Assembly: GCA_030827005.1 (NCBI GenBank)
Contig: JAVBJL010000005.1
Location: 1 to 64,000, forward strand
DNA from: Wigglesworthia glossinidia
GTDB lineage: Bacteria; Pseudomonadota; Gammaproteobacteria; Enterobacterales; Enterobacteriaceae
Direction: 5' to 3'
Length of the DNA: 64,000 nucleotides
Shown here: one piece after another, positions 1 to 9,606 of the stretch
Position numbering within the stretch: position 1 is the first letter of the stretch
How the letters are laid out: each line of letters begins with the position of its first letter
Notes under the pieces: generated by a model
Told to the model about the DNA's origin: nothing
The model's input: the letters and a program-made list of their open reading frames with translations, nothing else
Database searches by the model: none
Translations under genes and position numbers: made by a program

Positions 1-58
1 GTAGTACCGATGGTAGTATAAGGATTCCTTATGTGAGAGTAGGAGATCGTCAGGAGGC
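1..58 (+). rRNA. rrf: 5S ribosomal RNA, 3' part (5' end outside window)
   Basis: The first bases align with the 3' half of enterobacterial 5S rRNA: a CCGATGGTAGT block followed by the conserved TATGTGAGAGTAGG segment (E. coli CATGCGAGAGTAGG). The rRNA therefore runs left to right and a 23S-5S unit should lie left of the window. The mature 3' end is placed at about 56-59 by comparison with E. coli; the 5' pairing strand is not visible, so it cannot be fixed exactly. It is convergent with accC, whose stop codon begins only about ten bases further on. Confidence 0.9.
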
Positions 59-66
59 TAAATAAA

Positions 67-1419
67 TCACGTTTTAATATTTTTTTTTGATGCGAGCAAA
101 CAATTTATATTAAATTTTCCACTTCTAAATTTACTGCTATTTAAAATCTCTAAGTGAAGATTAATATTGGTTTTGACTCCATCAATTATTAATTCTTCTA
201 ATGCATTTTTCATTTTTTCAATGACTATACTACGATTTTCACCAAAACAAATAAGCTTACCGATCATAGAGTCGTAAAAAGCCGGAATTACATATCCAGC
301 ATAAATATGAGATTCCCATCGTACTCCGAGACCCCCTGGAGGATGAAATCTGGTAATCTTTCCAGAATTTGGAATAAAAGTCACTGGGTCTTCGGCGTTA
401 ATACGACATTCTATTGCATGTCCAAAAATTTTAATTTGGTTTTGTTTTATAGTAAGTTTTTCTCCAGAAGCAAGACTTATTTGAGCTTTGACAAGATCCA
501 ATCCTGTCACCATTTCTGTCACAGTGTGTTCTACTTGAATTCTTGTATTCATTTCAATAAAGTAAAATTTATTTTTCGAGTAAAGAAATTCAAATGTTCC
601 GACACCTAAATATTTTAGTTTTAAACAAGCATCTATACAAAAATCTCCAAGTAATTTTCTGTTTTTTTCATTAAAATATAAAGAAGGTGATTCTTCTAAA
701 ATTTTTTGATAACGACGTTGAATTGAACAATCTCTTTCTCCTAAGCTTACAGCATTTCCTTGACTATCAGATAGTATTTGAATTTCAATATGTTTTGGGG
801 AATAAATATATTTTTCAAAATATATTCGATTATCATTGAATGATAATTTCGCTTCTGATTTTGCTATGTTTATATAATGTGTTAGCTTAGATTCATCATA
901 TACAATACGCATTGCTCGACCTCCTCCTCCTTGAACTGCCTTAATAATTAAAGGATATCCAATTTCTTTTGCAATATACTTGATTTCTTCAATATTGTAT
1001 TTATCAGATATTTCTGGAGAACTTGGCAAACAAGGCATACCTATTTTTTTCATGAAGTTTAAAGCAGAAGTTTTATTACTCATAATCTTAATTGTATTTG
1101 ATTTTGGACCAATAAAAATAAATCCAGAACGTTCTACTTGTTCAGCAAAATTAGCATTTTCAGATAAAAAACCATATCCCGGATGGATTGCGTCTGCACC
1201 GGTTATTTCTGCTGCTGATATTATCGATGGTATATTTAAGTAGCTTTTGATTGGATTTTCAGGTCCGATACAGATCGTTTCATCTGCAAGCAGTACATGC
1301 TTTAAGTAACGATCTGCAGTAGAATAAACAGCAACTGTTTTAATATGCAACTCTTTACATGCACGTAAAATTCTTAGCGCTATTTCGCCGCGATTAGCAA
1401 TTAAAATCTTTTTTAACAT
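67..1419 (-). CDS. accC: Biotin carboxylase subunit of acetyl-CoA carboxylase
   Basis: This is the ATP-dependent biotin carboxylase that carboxylates biotin on AccB, the first half-reaction of malonyl-CoA formation for fatty-acid synthesis in the cytoplasm. The length (450 aa) equals the E. coli enzyme (449). A biotin-carboxylase N-terminal fold (about 1-113) precedes an ATP-grasp domain with K116, K160 and the glycine loop GGGG at 164-167. Metal and catalytic residues E277, E289 and R293 in MNTRIQVEH are intact. It lies 18 bp downstream of accB in the unit aroQ-accB-accC and is probably cotranscribed. Nothing suggests decay. Its 3' end almost abuts the convergent 5S rRNA gene. Confidence 0.98.
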   Translation of the reverse strand: MLKKILIANRGEIALRILRACKELHIKTVAVYSTADRYLKHVLLADETICIGPENPIKSYLNIPSIISAAEITGADAIHPGYGFLSENANFAEQVERSGFIFIGPKSNTIKIMSNKTSALNFMKKIGMPCLPSSPEISDKYNIEEIKYIAKEIGYPLIIKAVQGGGGRAMRIVYDESKLTHYINIAKSEAKLSFNDNRIYFEKYIYSPKHIEIQILSDSQGNAVSLGERDCSIQRRYQKILEESPSLYFNEKNRKLLGDFCIDACLKLKYLGVGTFEFLYSKNKFYFIEMNTRIQVEHTVTEMVTGLDLVKAQISLASGEKLTIKQNQIKIFGHAIECRINAEDPVTFIPNSGKITRFHPPGGLGVRWESHIYAGYVIPAFYDSMIGKLICFGENRSIVIEKMKNALEELIIDGVKTNINLHLEILNSSKFRSGKFNINCLLASKKNIKT

Positions 1420-1437
1420 GTCATAATTTATCTTTAA

Positions 1438-1908
1438 TTAATTGAGTTGCAAACCAATTAATGGTTCGTCGAATTCTACCGGTTGTCCATCTTCTAGTAA
1501 AATAGAAACGATTACTCCGTTGTACTCAGATTGAATCTGATTCATCATTTTCATCGCCTCAATAATACATACTGTATCTCCAATGTTAATTTTTTGTCCA
1601 ATTTCTACAAATGGATTTTTTTTTGGATTTGGAGCTCTATAAAATATTCCAACCATTGGAGAGCGAATTAAATATAAATTTTTTTTTATAGATAATTTTT
1701 TTTCATGATTTATATGCTCTATATTATAGTTTTCGACTGTTTCTTTTTGGTTATTTTTTAAAAAATTACTACTTATATTTTTATTAATATTAGTGGATAT
1801 TTGTGATTTGCAAATTTTTATCAGTGTGTCATTTTCTCGAATTTTTATCTCAGAAATATTTGATTGTTCAATTAACGTAATTAATTTTTTGATTTTACGT
1901 ATATCCAT
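1438..1908 (-). CDS. accB: Biotin carboxyl carrier protein (BCCP)
   Basis: This is the carrier subunit of acetyl-CoA carboxylase; biotin is attached to a lysine by BirA and shuttles between AccC and the carboxyltransferase. The protein has 156 aa, as in E. coli. An N-terminal dimerisation segment (1-35) and a low-complexity Asn/Lys linker (about 36-75) precede a biotinyl domain (about 78-156). The biotinylation motif EAMKMM is intact, with K120 as the predicted biotin site. The ATG lies 9 bp downstream of the aroQ stop and accC follows directly, so aroQ-accB-accC look like one operon. A birA gene is not seen in this window. Confidence 0.98.
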   Translation of the reverse strand: MDIRKIKKLITLIEQSNISEIKIRENDTLIKICKSQISTNINKNISSNFLKNNQKETVENYNIEHINHEKKLSIKKNLYLIRSPMVGIFYRAPNPKKNPFVEIGQKINIGDTVCIIEAMKMMNQIQSEYNGVIVSILLEDGQPVEFDEPLIGLQLN

Positions 1909-1917
1909 GCATTTTCC

Positions 1918-2367
1918 TTATTTTTTTATTAAATATTTCATTGCTGCTTTAATAGCCAAATAGTATCCATTAATACCTAAACCGCATATAAAACCTTGTG
2001 AAATATCTGATATATAAGAATAATGTCGAAATTTTTCTCGAGAAAATATATTGGACAAATGTACTTCGATAAATGGAATATTGACTGATAAAAGAGCATC
2101 TCGTAATACAATACTAGTGTGGGCTAGTGCGGCTGGATTTAAAATAATAAAATCTATCTTATTATATGATTGATGTATTCGATTAATAATTTTATATTCT
2201 GAATTTGATTGAAAATGTGTAATTTTAGCGTTTATTTTAATTGACATTAAGTTGATTTTTTTTAATATATCTAACAAAGATATAGTTCCATATATTTTTT
2301 TTTCTCTTAATGATAATAAATTTAAGTTTGGTCCATTTAAAACTAATAAATTAAACTTTTTCATCAT
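1918..2367 (-). CDS. aroQ: Type II 3-dehydroquinate dehydratase
   Basis: The enzyme catalyses 3-dehydroquinate to 3-dehydroshikimate, the third step of the shikimate/chorismate pathway. The 149-aa protein has the type II fold signature NGPNLNLL near the N-terminus, the catalytic tyrosine Y26 with R21, and the active-site EVHLSN with H103. E. coli uses a type I enzyme (AroD) instead, but many gammaproteobacteria carry aroQ directly before accBC, as here. With aroK and aroB further along it covers three chorismate steps in this window. Two adjacent ATG codons (2367 and 2364) are possible starts; the first is given. It is divergent from mreB. Confidence 0.96.
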   Translation of the reverse strand: MMKKFNLLVLNGPNLNLLSLREKKIYGTISLLDILKKINLMSIKINAKITHFQSNSEYKIINRIHQSYNKIDFIILNPAALAHTSIVLRDALLSVNIPFIEVHLSNIFSREKFRHYSYISDISQGFICGLGINGYYLAIKAAMKYLIKK

Positions 2368-2478
2368 TTTTTAATTTTTTTAGTCATTTTACTAATATTA
2401 ATTTATGACTATCTAGATTAAAGTAAATAAGATAGAATTTAATTTTATCTTAACTTACATAAAAATATTTTTATTGAA

Positions 2479-2497
2479 ATACGGGGTATTTTTTTTC
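2479..2497 (+). repeat. 19-bp motif, copy 1
   Basis: ATACGGGGTATTTTTTTTC on the plus strand. The copy at 9580-9598 (minus strand) differs at one position. Read on the strand of aroQ it is GAAAAAAAATACCCCGTAT, about 110 bp before the aroQ start. The GC core is conspicuous in such AT-rich DNA. Its function is unknown; a tiny hairpin (AAATAC, loop GGG, GTATTT) followed by T residues is possible. Confidence 0.5.
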
Positions 2498-2659
2498 GCA
2501 AAAAAATTATAACAAATTAAACAAAATTTTACGAGTAAAATTTTATTTAATTAATCGATGATGCAATCCAATATTGTTATGAATATTATAAAATTTATAA
2601 TAAATTATATTAACTAATATAAAATTTGACAATCAATCAATAATTTAATTTTTCAAATG

Positions 2660-2687
2660 TTGAGTTATTTTAATTAACCAGTATAAA
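2660..2687 (+). promoter_or_regulatory. Candidate sigma-70 promoter of mreB
   Basis: TTGAGT at 2660-2665 and TATAAA at 2682-2687 are separated by 16 bp and lie 28 bp before the mreB ATG. An AAGGA ribosome-binding sequence at 2699-2703 follows. AT-rich DNA yields many chance matches, so this is a suggestion based on spacing and position. Confidence 0.4.
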
Positions 2688-2700
2688 TGCATTAATTTAA

Positions 2701-3759
<1,059 letters not shown>

Positions 3760-3810
3760 TAAAAAAATAAATATATTTTATATAACACAATAATAAAATA
3801 TAAAACAATT

Positions 3811-4713
3811 ATGAAATGCATATTACATAAATCTACTATACATATTAAATTTATTTTAGCAATAATTTCGACTATTATTATTATTTATTTTGACACATAC
3901 CAACAAAACTTTTTTAATATTAAATCAAATTTTGATGCGATAACAAAACCTGTATATTTTTTAATCAATATTCCTTATAAAACATTTGATTATATATTTA
4001 ATTTATGTTCTAAAAAATTATATTTATCAAAAATCAATAAAAAATTACATATAAAAATATTAGAAATGAGTAGCGATCAATTATTATTTAATCAGTATAA
4101 AGAAGAAAATATACGATTAAGAGAATTGTTACATGCTCCATTAAAAAAAGATATAAAAAAAGTTTTTGCAACGGTAATATCTAAAAACGTTGATTTTTAT
4201 ACTAGTCAAATTATAATTGATAAAGGAACATCTGATGGAATAAAATTTGGACAATCTGTAATTGATCATCAAGGTGTCGTAGGGCAAGTGATTGCGAGTA
4301 ATAAATTTACGAGTAGAATTTTATTAATATGCGATTTCGCGCATGCAATTCCATTACAAAATTTAAGAAGTAAAATTAGATTCATAGCTTTTGGAAACGG
4401 TTATAATCAAGATTTACGTATAGAATTTTTAAAAGATATGGATATCCAAATAGGAGATATATTGGTAACTTCAGGAGTAGGTGGAATTTTTCCAGAAGGA
4501 TATCCAGTAGCAACTGTCTCTTCAATTAATAAAAAATACAATGGGTATCAAGAAATTTATGCGCATCCTATTGCAAATTTTAAAACGTTAAGATTTGTAT
4601 TAATTTTACGAAACAACAGTCTTTGTGTGAAAGAAAACCCTCCGGGAATTCCTAAATCCGTTATTCAAGTTGAAAAAAAACGTTTTACGGAATTAATGAA
4701 AGAGTTGAATTAA
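3811..4713 (+). CDS. mreC: Rod-shape protein MreC
   Basis: MreC is a bitopic inner-membrane protein whose periplasmic part scaffolds the elongation machinery. The 300-aa protein is shorter than E. coli MreC (367), losing mostly the C-terminal tail. It has one transmembrane helix near residues 9-26, then a coiled-coil-like segment (about 70-105), then two beta-rich subdomains with the family sequences VIDHQGVVGQV and GDILVTSGVGGIFPEGYPV. No strong Shine-Dalgarno precedes the ATG. It lies between mreB and mreD on the same strand. Confidence 0.96.
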   Translation: MKCILHKSTIHIKFILAIISTIIIIYFDTYQQNFFNIKSNFDAITKPVYFLINIPYKTFDYIFNLCSKKLYLSKINKKLHIKILEMSSDQLLFNQYKEENIRLRELLHAPLKKDIKKVFATVISKNVDFYTSQIIIDKGTSDGIKFGQSVIDHQGVVGQVIASNKFTSRILLICDFAHAIPLQNLRSKIRFIAFGNGYNQDLRIEFLKDMDIQIGDILVTSGVGGIFPEGYPVATVSSINKKYNGYQEIYAHPIANFKTLRFVLILRNNSLCVKENPPGIPKSVIQVEKKRFTELMKELN

Positions 4714-4752
4714 ATTTTAATTAAGAGAAATAATTGAATCAAATTGATTTAA

Positions 4753-5250
4753 ATGAAAAGCGTGTATTTTATACATAAATGTATCGTATTTTTATTGTTT
4801 TTAGTCGCCTTTATATTGCAAATTCTTCCTTGGCCTCAAGATATTTATTTTTTAAAACCATCTTGGGTGTATTTAATATTTTCTTCATTAGCTATAATAT
4901 TTCCTGAAAAAATCAATATAGGTACCGGTTTTACTTTAGGAATAATTTTAGATTTATTTATTGGATTAAAATTTGGCGTGCAAACATTATCTTTAAGTAT
5001 CTTAGCATATTTGATTTTTTTAAAATTAGAATACTTCCAAAAATTTTCTTTGTTAAAACAGACATACTTGATTGTATATTTATTATTAATAATAAAACTT
5101 ATTATGATAGCTTATATATATTTAATAAATTCGGTAATATTGAAAATAAGTTTTTTTGGAAATATATTAGTTGACGCAATTATGTGGCCTTGGATTTTTT
5201 CTTTAATAAAAAGAATCTTTATTTTTTTTAAAATTATTAAAAAATATTAA
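4753..5250 (+). CDS. mreD: Rod-shape protein MreD
   Basis: MreD is a polytopic inner-membrane component of the elongasome. The 165 aa (E. coli 162) are very hydrophobic, with about five predicted transmembrane segments (around 11-27, 36-50, 57-75, 100-122 and 128-150). The family sequence LPWPQDIYFLKPSWVYL near residues 25-41 is well preserved. It is the last gene of the mreBCD unit, 39 bp after mreC, and is convergent with pgi with only 14 bp between the stop codons. Confidence 0.94.
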   Translation: MKSVYFIHKCIVFLLFLVAFILQILPWPQDIYFLKPSWVYLIFSSLAIIFPEKINIGTGFTLGIILDLFIGLKFGVQTLSLSILAYLIFLKLEYFQKFSLLKQTYLIVYLLLIIKLIMIAYIYLINSVILKISFFGNILVDAIMWPWIFSLIKRIFIFFKIIKKY

Positions 5251-5264
5251 ATTTTTTAGAAAAT

Positions 5265-6905
5265 TCATTTATTTTGCCATGTTTTATAACAGTTTATCAA
5301 TCCATTCGTAGAACTATCATAAGATTTAATCATAATATCCTTTTTTAAAGATGCGAATAATTCTTTAGATAGTCTTTTTCCTAGCTCTACTCCCCATTGA
5401 TCAAAACTATTAATATTTAAGATAACTCCTTGTATGAATATTTTATGTTCGTACATGGCAATTAAGGCCCCTAAACTATAAGGATTGATTTCTCTTACTA
5501 GAATTGAATTACTAGGACGATTTCCTTTTAGGATTTTAAAAGGAAAAATTTTTCTTTTTAAATAATTTTTAAAAATATTTTTATCATTATTTTCTAATAA
5601 TTCTCCAAAAGCTAACGCTTGAGTTTGTGCAAAAAAATTTGCGAGTAATTTTTGATGATGATCCGAAACTGGATTATGAGTAATTGTTGGCGCTATAAAA
5701 TCACAGGGAACTAGTTTGGTTCCTTGATGCATAAGTTGATAAAATGCATGTTGGCTATTAGTTCCATAGCCTCCCCATACAATTGGTCCAGTTTGATAAT
5801 TAATTAGTTTACCATTTCGATCAATAGACTTTCCGTTAGATTCCATATTGACTTGCTGAAAATATGCAGAAAATAAATGCATATACTGATCATATACTAA
5901 AATTGATTCTGTTTCGAATTCAAAAAAATTATTATACCAAATACTAATTAAACCCAATATGACTGGAATATTTTTTTTAAAAGGTTGGTTTAAAAAATGT
6001 TGGTCCATTGCATACGCTCCATTTAATAATTGTTCAAAATTATTAAAACCAATAGATAAAGCAATAGATAACCCGATACAAGACCATAAAGAATAACGAC
6101 CTCCAACCCAATCCCATAATTCAAATATATTATTTGAATCAATTCCAAATTTTTTTACAGCTTCTATATTGCTAGATAGAGCAATAAAATGTTGCGATAA
6201 ATATTTTTCATTTTTTGCAGATTTTAAAAACCAATCACGTGCACTATAGGCATTCGTCAACGTTTCCTGTGTAGTAAAAGTTTTTGACGCTATTAAAAAT
6301 AAAGTATTTTTTGGATTTAGTTCTTTTAATATTTCTGTAATATGAGTTCCATCAATATTAGATATAAAATGTATATGTAGATGATTTTTATAAAACTTTA
6401 ACGCTTCCGTCACCATATACGGTCCTAAATCAGATCCTCCAATTCCAATATTTACAATATTAGTAATATTCTCTCCGGTGAACCCTTTCCAAGTACCGCT
6501 AATTAAATTTTCACAAAAAAATTTCATTTTATTTAAAACTGATTGAATTTTAGGCATAATATTAATGCCATTGATATCAATTGCAATATTTGTACGATTT
6601 CTAAGAGCTGTATGTAATACCGCTCGATGTTCGGTGTTATTAATTTTTTTCCCTTTAAACATTGCACAAATTGAATTATGCAAATCACATTCTTCTGCTA
6701 ATTTAATTAATTTTTCTAATGTTTCTGTCATAATGATATTTTTAGAATAATCAATTAATATTATATCGTTAAAGTATGTTGAAAAAGAATCGAATCGTTT
6801 ACTATCTGCTTGAAATAAATCTCTAATACTAATTTTTTTCATTTTATTAAAATGATATTTCAGATCTTTCCAGGCTTGTGTTTTTGTCGGATTAATATTT
6901 TTCAT
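5265..6905 (-). CDS. pgi: Glucose-6-phosphate isomerase
   Basis: Pgi interconverts glucose-6-phosphate and fructose-6-phosphate, linking glycolysis, gluconeogenesis and the pentose phosphate pathway. The 546 aa match the E. coli length (549). Signature blocks are intact: [16 protein letters not shown] near residues 154-169, the catalytic-glutamate region [10 protein letters not shown] near 353-362, and [11 protein letters not shown] with the catalytic histidine near 385. It is a monocistronic minus-strand gene convergent with mreD. With tal, tkt, rpe and pckA it outlines an intact central carbon network. Confidence 0.98.
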   Translation of the reverse strand: MKNINPTKTQAWKDLKYHFNKMKKISIRDLFQADSKRFDSFSTYFNDIILIDYSKNIIMTETLEKLIKLAEECDLHNSICAMFKGKKINNTEHRAVLHTALRNRTNIAIDINGINIMPKIQSVLNKMKFFCENLISGTWKGFTGENITNIVNIGIGGSDLGPYMVTEALKFYKNHLHIHFISNIDGTHITEILKELNPKNTLFLIASKTFTTQETLTNAYSARDWFLKSAKNEKYLSQHFIALSSNIEAVKKFGIDSNNIFELWDWVGGRYSLWSCIGLSIALSIGFNNFEQLLNGAYAMDQHFLNQPFKKNIPVILGLISIWYNNFFEFETESILVYDQYMHLFSAYFQQVNMESNGKSIDRNGKLINYQTGPIVWGGYGTNSQHAFYQLMHQGTKLVPCDFIAPTITHNPVSDHHQKLLANFFAQTQALAFGELLENNDKNIFKNYLKRKIFPFKILKGNRPSNSILVREINPYSLGALIAMYEHKIFIQGVILNINSFDQWGVELGKRLSKELFASLKKDIMIKSYDSSTNGLINCYKTWQNK

Positions 6906-7009
6906 GAAAATTTATAAATTGATATCTAATAAATTAGATCATTTATTTTATTGATTCTTGATAAAGTTATATACTATATTAGTAATATAGTGCATGTTTT
7001 AAATGTTAA

Positions 7010-8677
7010 TTAAAAATTTTTTAATATTTTTAATACGTAATCTGCTGCATGATGTGCATCTATTTTAGATATGTGTCCGGTTATTCTATTTTTATATTCT
7101 ATTGTTGCATTTTTCAAATTATTTTCACTGATAATTAAAATATGTGGAATTCCTATCAATTCTATATCCGTAAACATAATTCCCGGATTGATAAGACGAT
7201 CATCAAATAATACTTCGACATTGTGATTACATAATTGATGATAAATTTTTTCAGACGTTTTTTTTACTTTTTCTGATTTATAAATACAAATCGGAATAAT
7301 CGCTACATGAAAAGGTGTAATTTCTTGATGCCAAAGAATGCCGTTACTATCATGGTGCTGTTCAATATAAGCTGCAATTAAACGACTGACGCCAATACCG
7401 TAACATCCCATCAATAAACATTCATGATAATTCTTTTTCATGTTAGACGCTATTTTAGAGTATTGTGTACCCAATTGAAAAATATGACCTATTTCGATAC
7501 TTTTTAGGTAAGCATGCGTATCTTTATTTTTATTTTTTATATTTTGATTTGCAGTATATCGTAAATCTGCAACATATTTTACAAAAATATCTCGATACCA
7601 ATTAATTCCAAAAAAATATTTATTATCGATATTTGCTCCTGAAATAAAATTTTTCATTATCACGGCATAGTAGTCAATAATTAATGGACACTTTAAATTT
7701 ATGGGGCCTAAATAATTTACGTGTATCTTGAAATAAGCTTTAATTTCATTATTATTTAAAATTTTTAACGGTTTTTGAACTAAATATAATTCTTCTGCTT
7801 TATTAACATCTAACATATGGTCTTCGCGTAAAGCTAATCCAACATAAGGAATATCTTTATTGCTAGAATGTACTAATATTATTTTTAAAATTTTATTTTT
7901 ATAGATATGAAATTTTTTAAATAATTCAGATTTATTTTTAATTTCTACTAACTTTAGTTGATCTGTATTCATACTAGATATGATTTTATTTTTTGATACT
8001 TTTTTATTTAAAGAAATTTTTTCATATTTTTGATTACAATATGCCTGAAATTCGTGAGAAATATATCCTCCAATACGACCTGTTTCTGCTGGAAGACAGA
8101 AAAAATTTAAATGTAATCGATTAAAAATCGCGCTATATGTTTTACGCATCATATTATATGTACTTTCTAAAGATCTTTGATTTGTATGAAATGAATATGA
8201 ATCTTTCATAATAAATTCTTTTGCTCTTATAATTCCAAATCTTGGACGAATTTCATCTCTAAATTTGGAAGAAATTTGATAAAAATGTATAGGAAATTTT
8301 TTATGATTATGAATTTTATGATAGATCATTTGCGTAATTAATTCTTCATTGGTTGGGCTTAAAATAAATTTTTTATTTCTCCGATCTATTAATTTAAATA
8401 ATTCTTGACCATATGTAGTATATCGTCCACTTTTTTCCCATAATTCTGCTGGATGTATTATTGGCGCAAGTGTTTCAATAGCTCCGATTTTATTCATTTC
8501 ATTACGTATGATATTTTTAATTTTTTTTAGTACGCGTAACCCTGTAGGGAGCCAGGAATATAAACCCGATCCAACTTTATAAATCATACCTGATCGCAAC
8601 ATTAATTGATGACTGATATTTTCTGTATCAGAAGATATTTCTCTTAGTGTTGCAAGATAATATTGATTAGTCCGCAT
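7010..8677 (-). CDS. proS: Prolyl-tRNA synthetase
   Basis: This class II aminoacyl-tRNA synthetase charges tRNA-Pro. The 555 aa compare with 572 in E. coli. The catalytic core carries motif 1 (about 60-90), motif 2 FRDEIRPRFG near 140-150 and motif 3 GCYGIGVSRL near 425-434. An inserted YbaK-like editing domain (about 225-390) is recognisable through LALREDHMLDVNKAEEL, with the lysine of its KTLLV-like strand kept in ILKIILV. That domain is shortened relative to E. coli. A C-terminal anticodon-binding domain follows. It is monocistronic. Confidence 0.97.
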   Translation of the reverse strand: MRTNQYYLATLREISSDTENISHQLMLRSGMIYKVGSGLYSWLPTGLRVLKKIKNIIRNEMNKIGAIETLAPIIHPAELWEKSGRYTTYGQELFKLIDRRNKKFILSPTNEELITQMIYHKIHNHKKFPIHFYQISSKFRDEIRPRFGIIRAKEFIMKDSYSFHTNQRSLESTYNMMRKTYSAIFNRLHLNFFCLPAETGRIGGYISHEFQAYCNQKYEKISLNKKVSKNKIISSMNTDQLKLVEIKNKSELFKKFHIYKNKILKIILVHSSNKDIPYVGLALREDHMLDVNKAEELYLVQKPLKILNNNEIKAYFKIHVNYLGPINLKCPLIIDYYAVIMKNFISGANIDNKYFFGINWYRDIFVKYVADLRYTANQNIKNKNKDTHAYLKSIEIGHIFQLGTQYSKIASNMKKNYHECLLMGCYGIGVSRLIAAYIEQHHDSNGILWHQEITPFHVAIIPICIYKSEKVKKTSEKIYHQLCNHNVEVLFDDRLINPGIMFTDIELIGIPHILIISENNLKNATIEYKNRITGHISKIDAHHAADYVLKILKNF

Positions 8678-9160
8678 AATATAAATTTTCCTTAAAAAGG
8701 ATATACTAGTATAGTGTTGATGTTATCAAATAATTTTAAATTTTTTATTGTTTTAATTTTTTTTAGATATATTTAATTAGTTTTATAAAACATATTTGAT
8801 TTTGTTTAAAAAAAATACAAATTTAATCTATAAAAATAAATTTTAAATTAAATTTAGCTTGTATATAATTAATCAATTATGATAAATATTTAATATCGAT
8901 TATACGAAAATTTTTAATAAAAATTATCATTTTTTGATAAATAGACAAGTGCTTGTTAGTTGTAATTATAAAAACTATACAAATATATTCTAAACTGCTT
9001 ATTATGAAATATTAAAAAAATAAAACAGACTTATAATTAAAACAATATTTTTGTTTAAAATTAGTTAGTTATAAATTTATTGACAATAATAGAATTATCA
9101 TTAAAATTTAATTTTGTAATTAAAATGTAAAAATTTTGCTTTTCAATACAGTACGCATAT
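8678..9160. other. Intergenic region proS / tRNA-Ile
   Basis: This 483-bp, very AT-rich stretch has no ORF I would defend. I looked for the 3' end of a 16S rRNA (the anti-Shine-Dalgarno CCTCC segment), which normally precedes a tRNA-Ile/Ala pair, and found none. The only supported element is the promoter before tRNA-Ile. The proS promoter must also lie here. Confidence 0.65.
9080..9107 (+). promoter_or_regulatory. Promoter of the tRNA-Ile/tRNA-Ala unit
   Basis: A consensus -35 TTGACA at 9080-9085 is followed after 16 bp by TAAAAT at 9102-9107. This lies about 50 bp before the tRNA-Ile 5' end, a normal leader length. Its presence explains how the pair is expressed away from an rRNA operon. 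Confidence 0.6.
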
Positions 9161-9234
9161 AGGCTTGTAGCTCAGACGGTTAGAGCACACCCCTGATAAG
9201 GGTGAGGTCAGTGGTTCAAGTCCACTCAAGCCTA
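9161..9234 (+). tRNA. ileT: tRNA-Ile (GAT anticodon)
   Basis: A complete cloverleaf almost identical to E. coli tRNA-Ile1: acceptor AGGCTTG pairs with CAAGCCT, the discriminator is A, and the anticodon GAT is at 9195-9197. The 3' CCA is not encoded (AAA follows), so it must be added by the CCA-adding enzyme. In enterobacteria this gene normally sits in the 16S-23S spacer; here no rRNA flanks it. Confidence 0.97.
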
Positions 9235-9238
9235 AAAA

Positions 9239-9311
9239 GGGGCTATAGCTCAACTGGTAGAGCATCTGCTTTGCACGCAGAAGGCTGGCGGTTCAATTCC
9301 GCCTAGCTCCA
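9239..9311 (+). tRNA. alaT: tRNA-Ala (TGC anticodon)
   Basis: A complete cloverleaf with acceptor GGGGCTA/TAGCTCC, discriminator A and anticodon TGC at 9272-9274. It lies 4 bp after tRNA-Ile, the order found in enterobacterial rRNA spacers. CCA is not encoded. It is probably cotranscribed with tRNA-Ile from the promoter near 9080-9107. Confidence 0.97.
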
Positions 9312-9579
9312 AAATAATGAAAAACTATATTTTTTAAAAAGTTAAACATCTAATTTTCTAAAAAAATTTTATACATAAGATAATTTATTATTTAAATAAA
9401 TTAAATAAAATTTATTAAAAAAATTATTTCAAATAATAACAAATTAAATAAAAAATTTGAGATATTAAATCATGATTAGATAGTATATAAATAAAGATAG
9501 TTCATTTAAATGTCTAATTTTATTTCAAAATTTAACAACCAAAATGTATATTAAAAAACATACATATATCAAATTTTTA

Positions 9580-9598
9580 GAAAAAAAACACCCCGTAT
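9580..9598 (-). repeat. 19-bp motif, copy 2
   Basis: The minus strand reads ATACGGGGTGTTTTTTTTC, differing from the copy at 2479-2497 by a single A/G. On the plus strand it is GAAAAAAAACACCCCGTAT, ending 8 bp before the mrcB ATG, so it lies in the mrcB leader or promoter. It stands in an otherwise featureless 295-bp gap between tRNA-Ala and mrcB. Confidence 0.5.
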
Positions 9599-9606
9599 AT
9601 TAAAGA

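Noticed and set aside
2626..2631. TTGACA upstream of mreB as -35
   Set aside because: No acceptable -10 lies 15-19 bp downstream; the TTGAGT/TATAAA pair closer to the gene fits better.
7010..8677. Loss of the ProRS editing lysine
   Set aside because: At first the KTLLVK segment looked changed to KIILVH, but the lysine of the KTLL position itself is retained, so loss of editing cannot be claimed.
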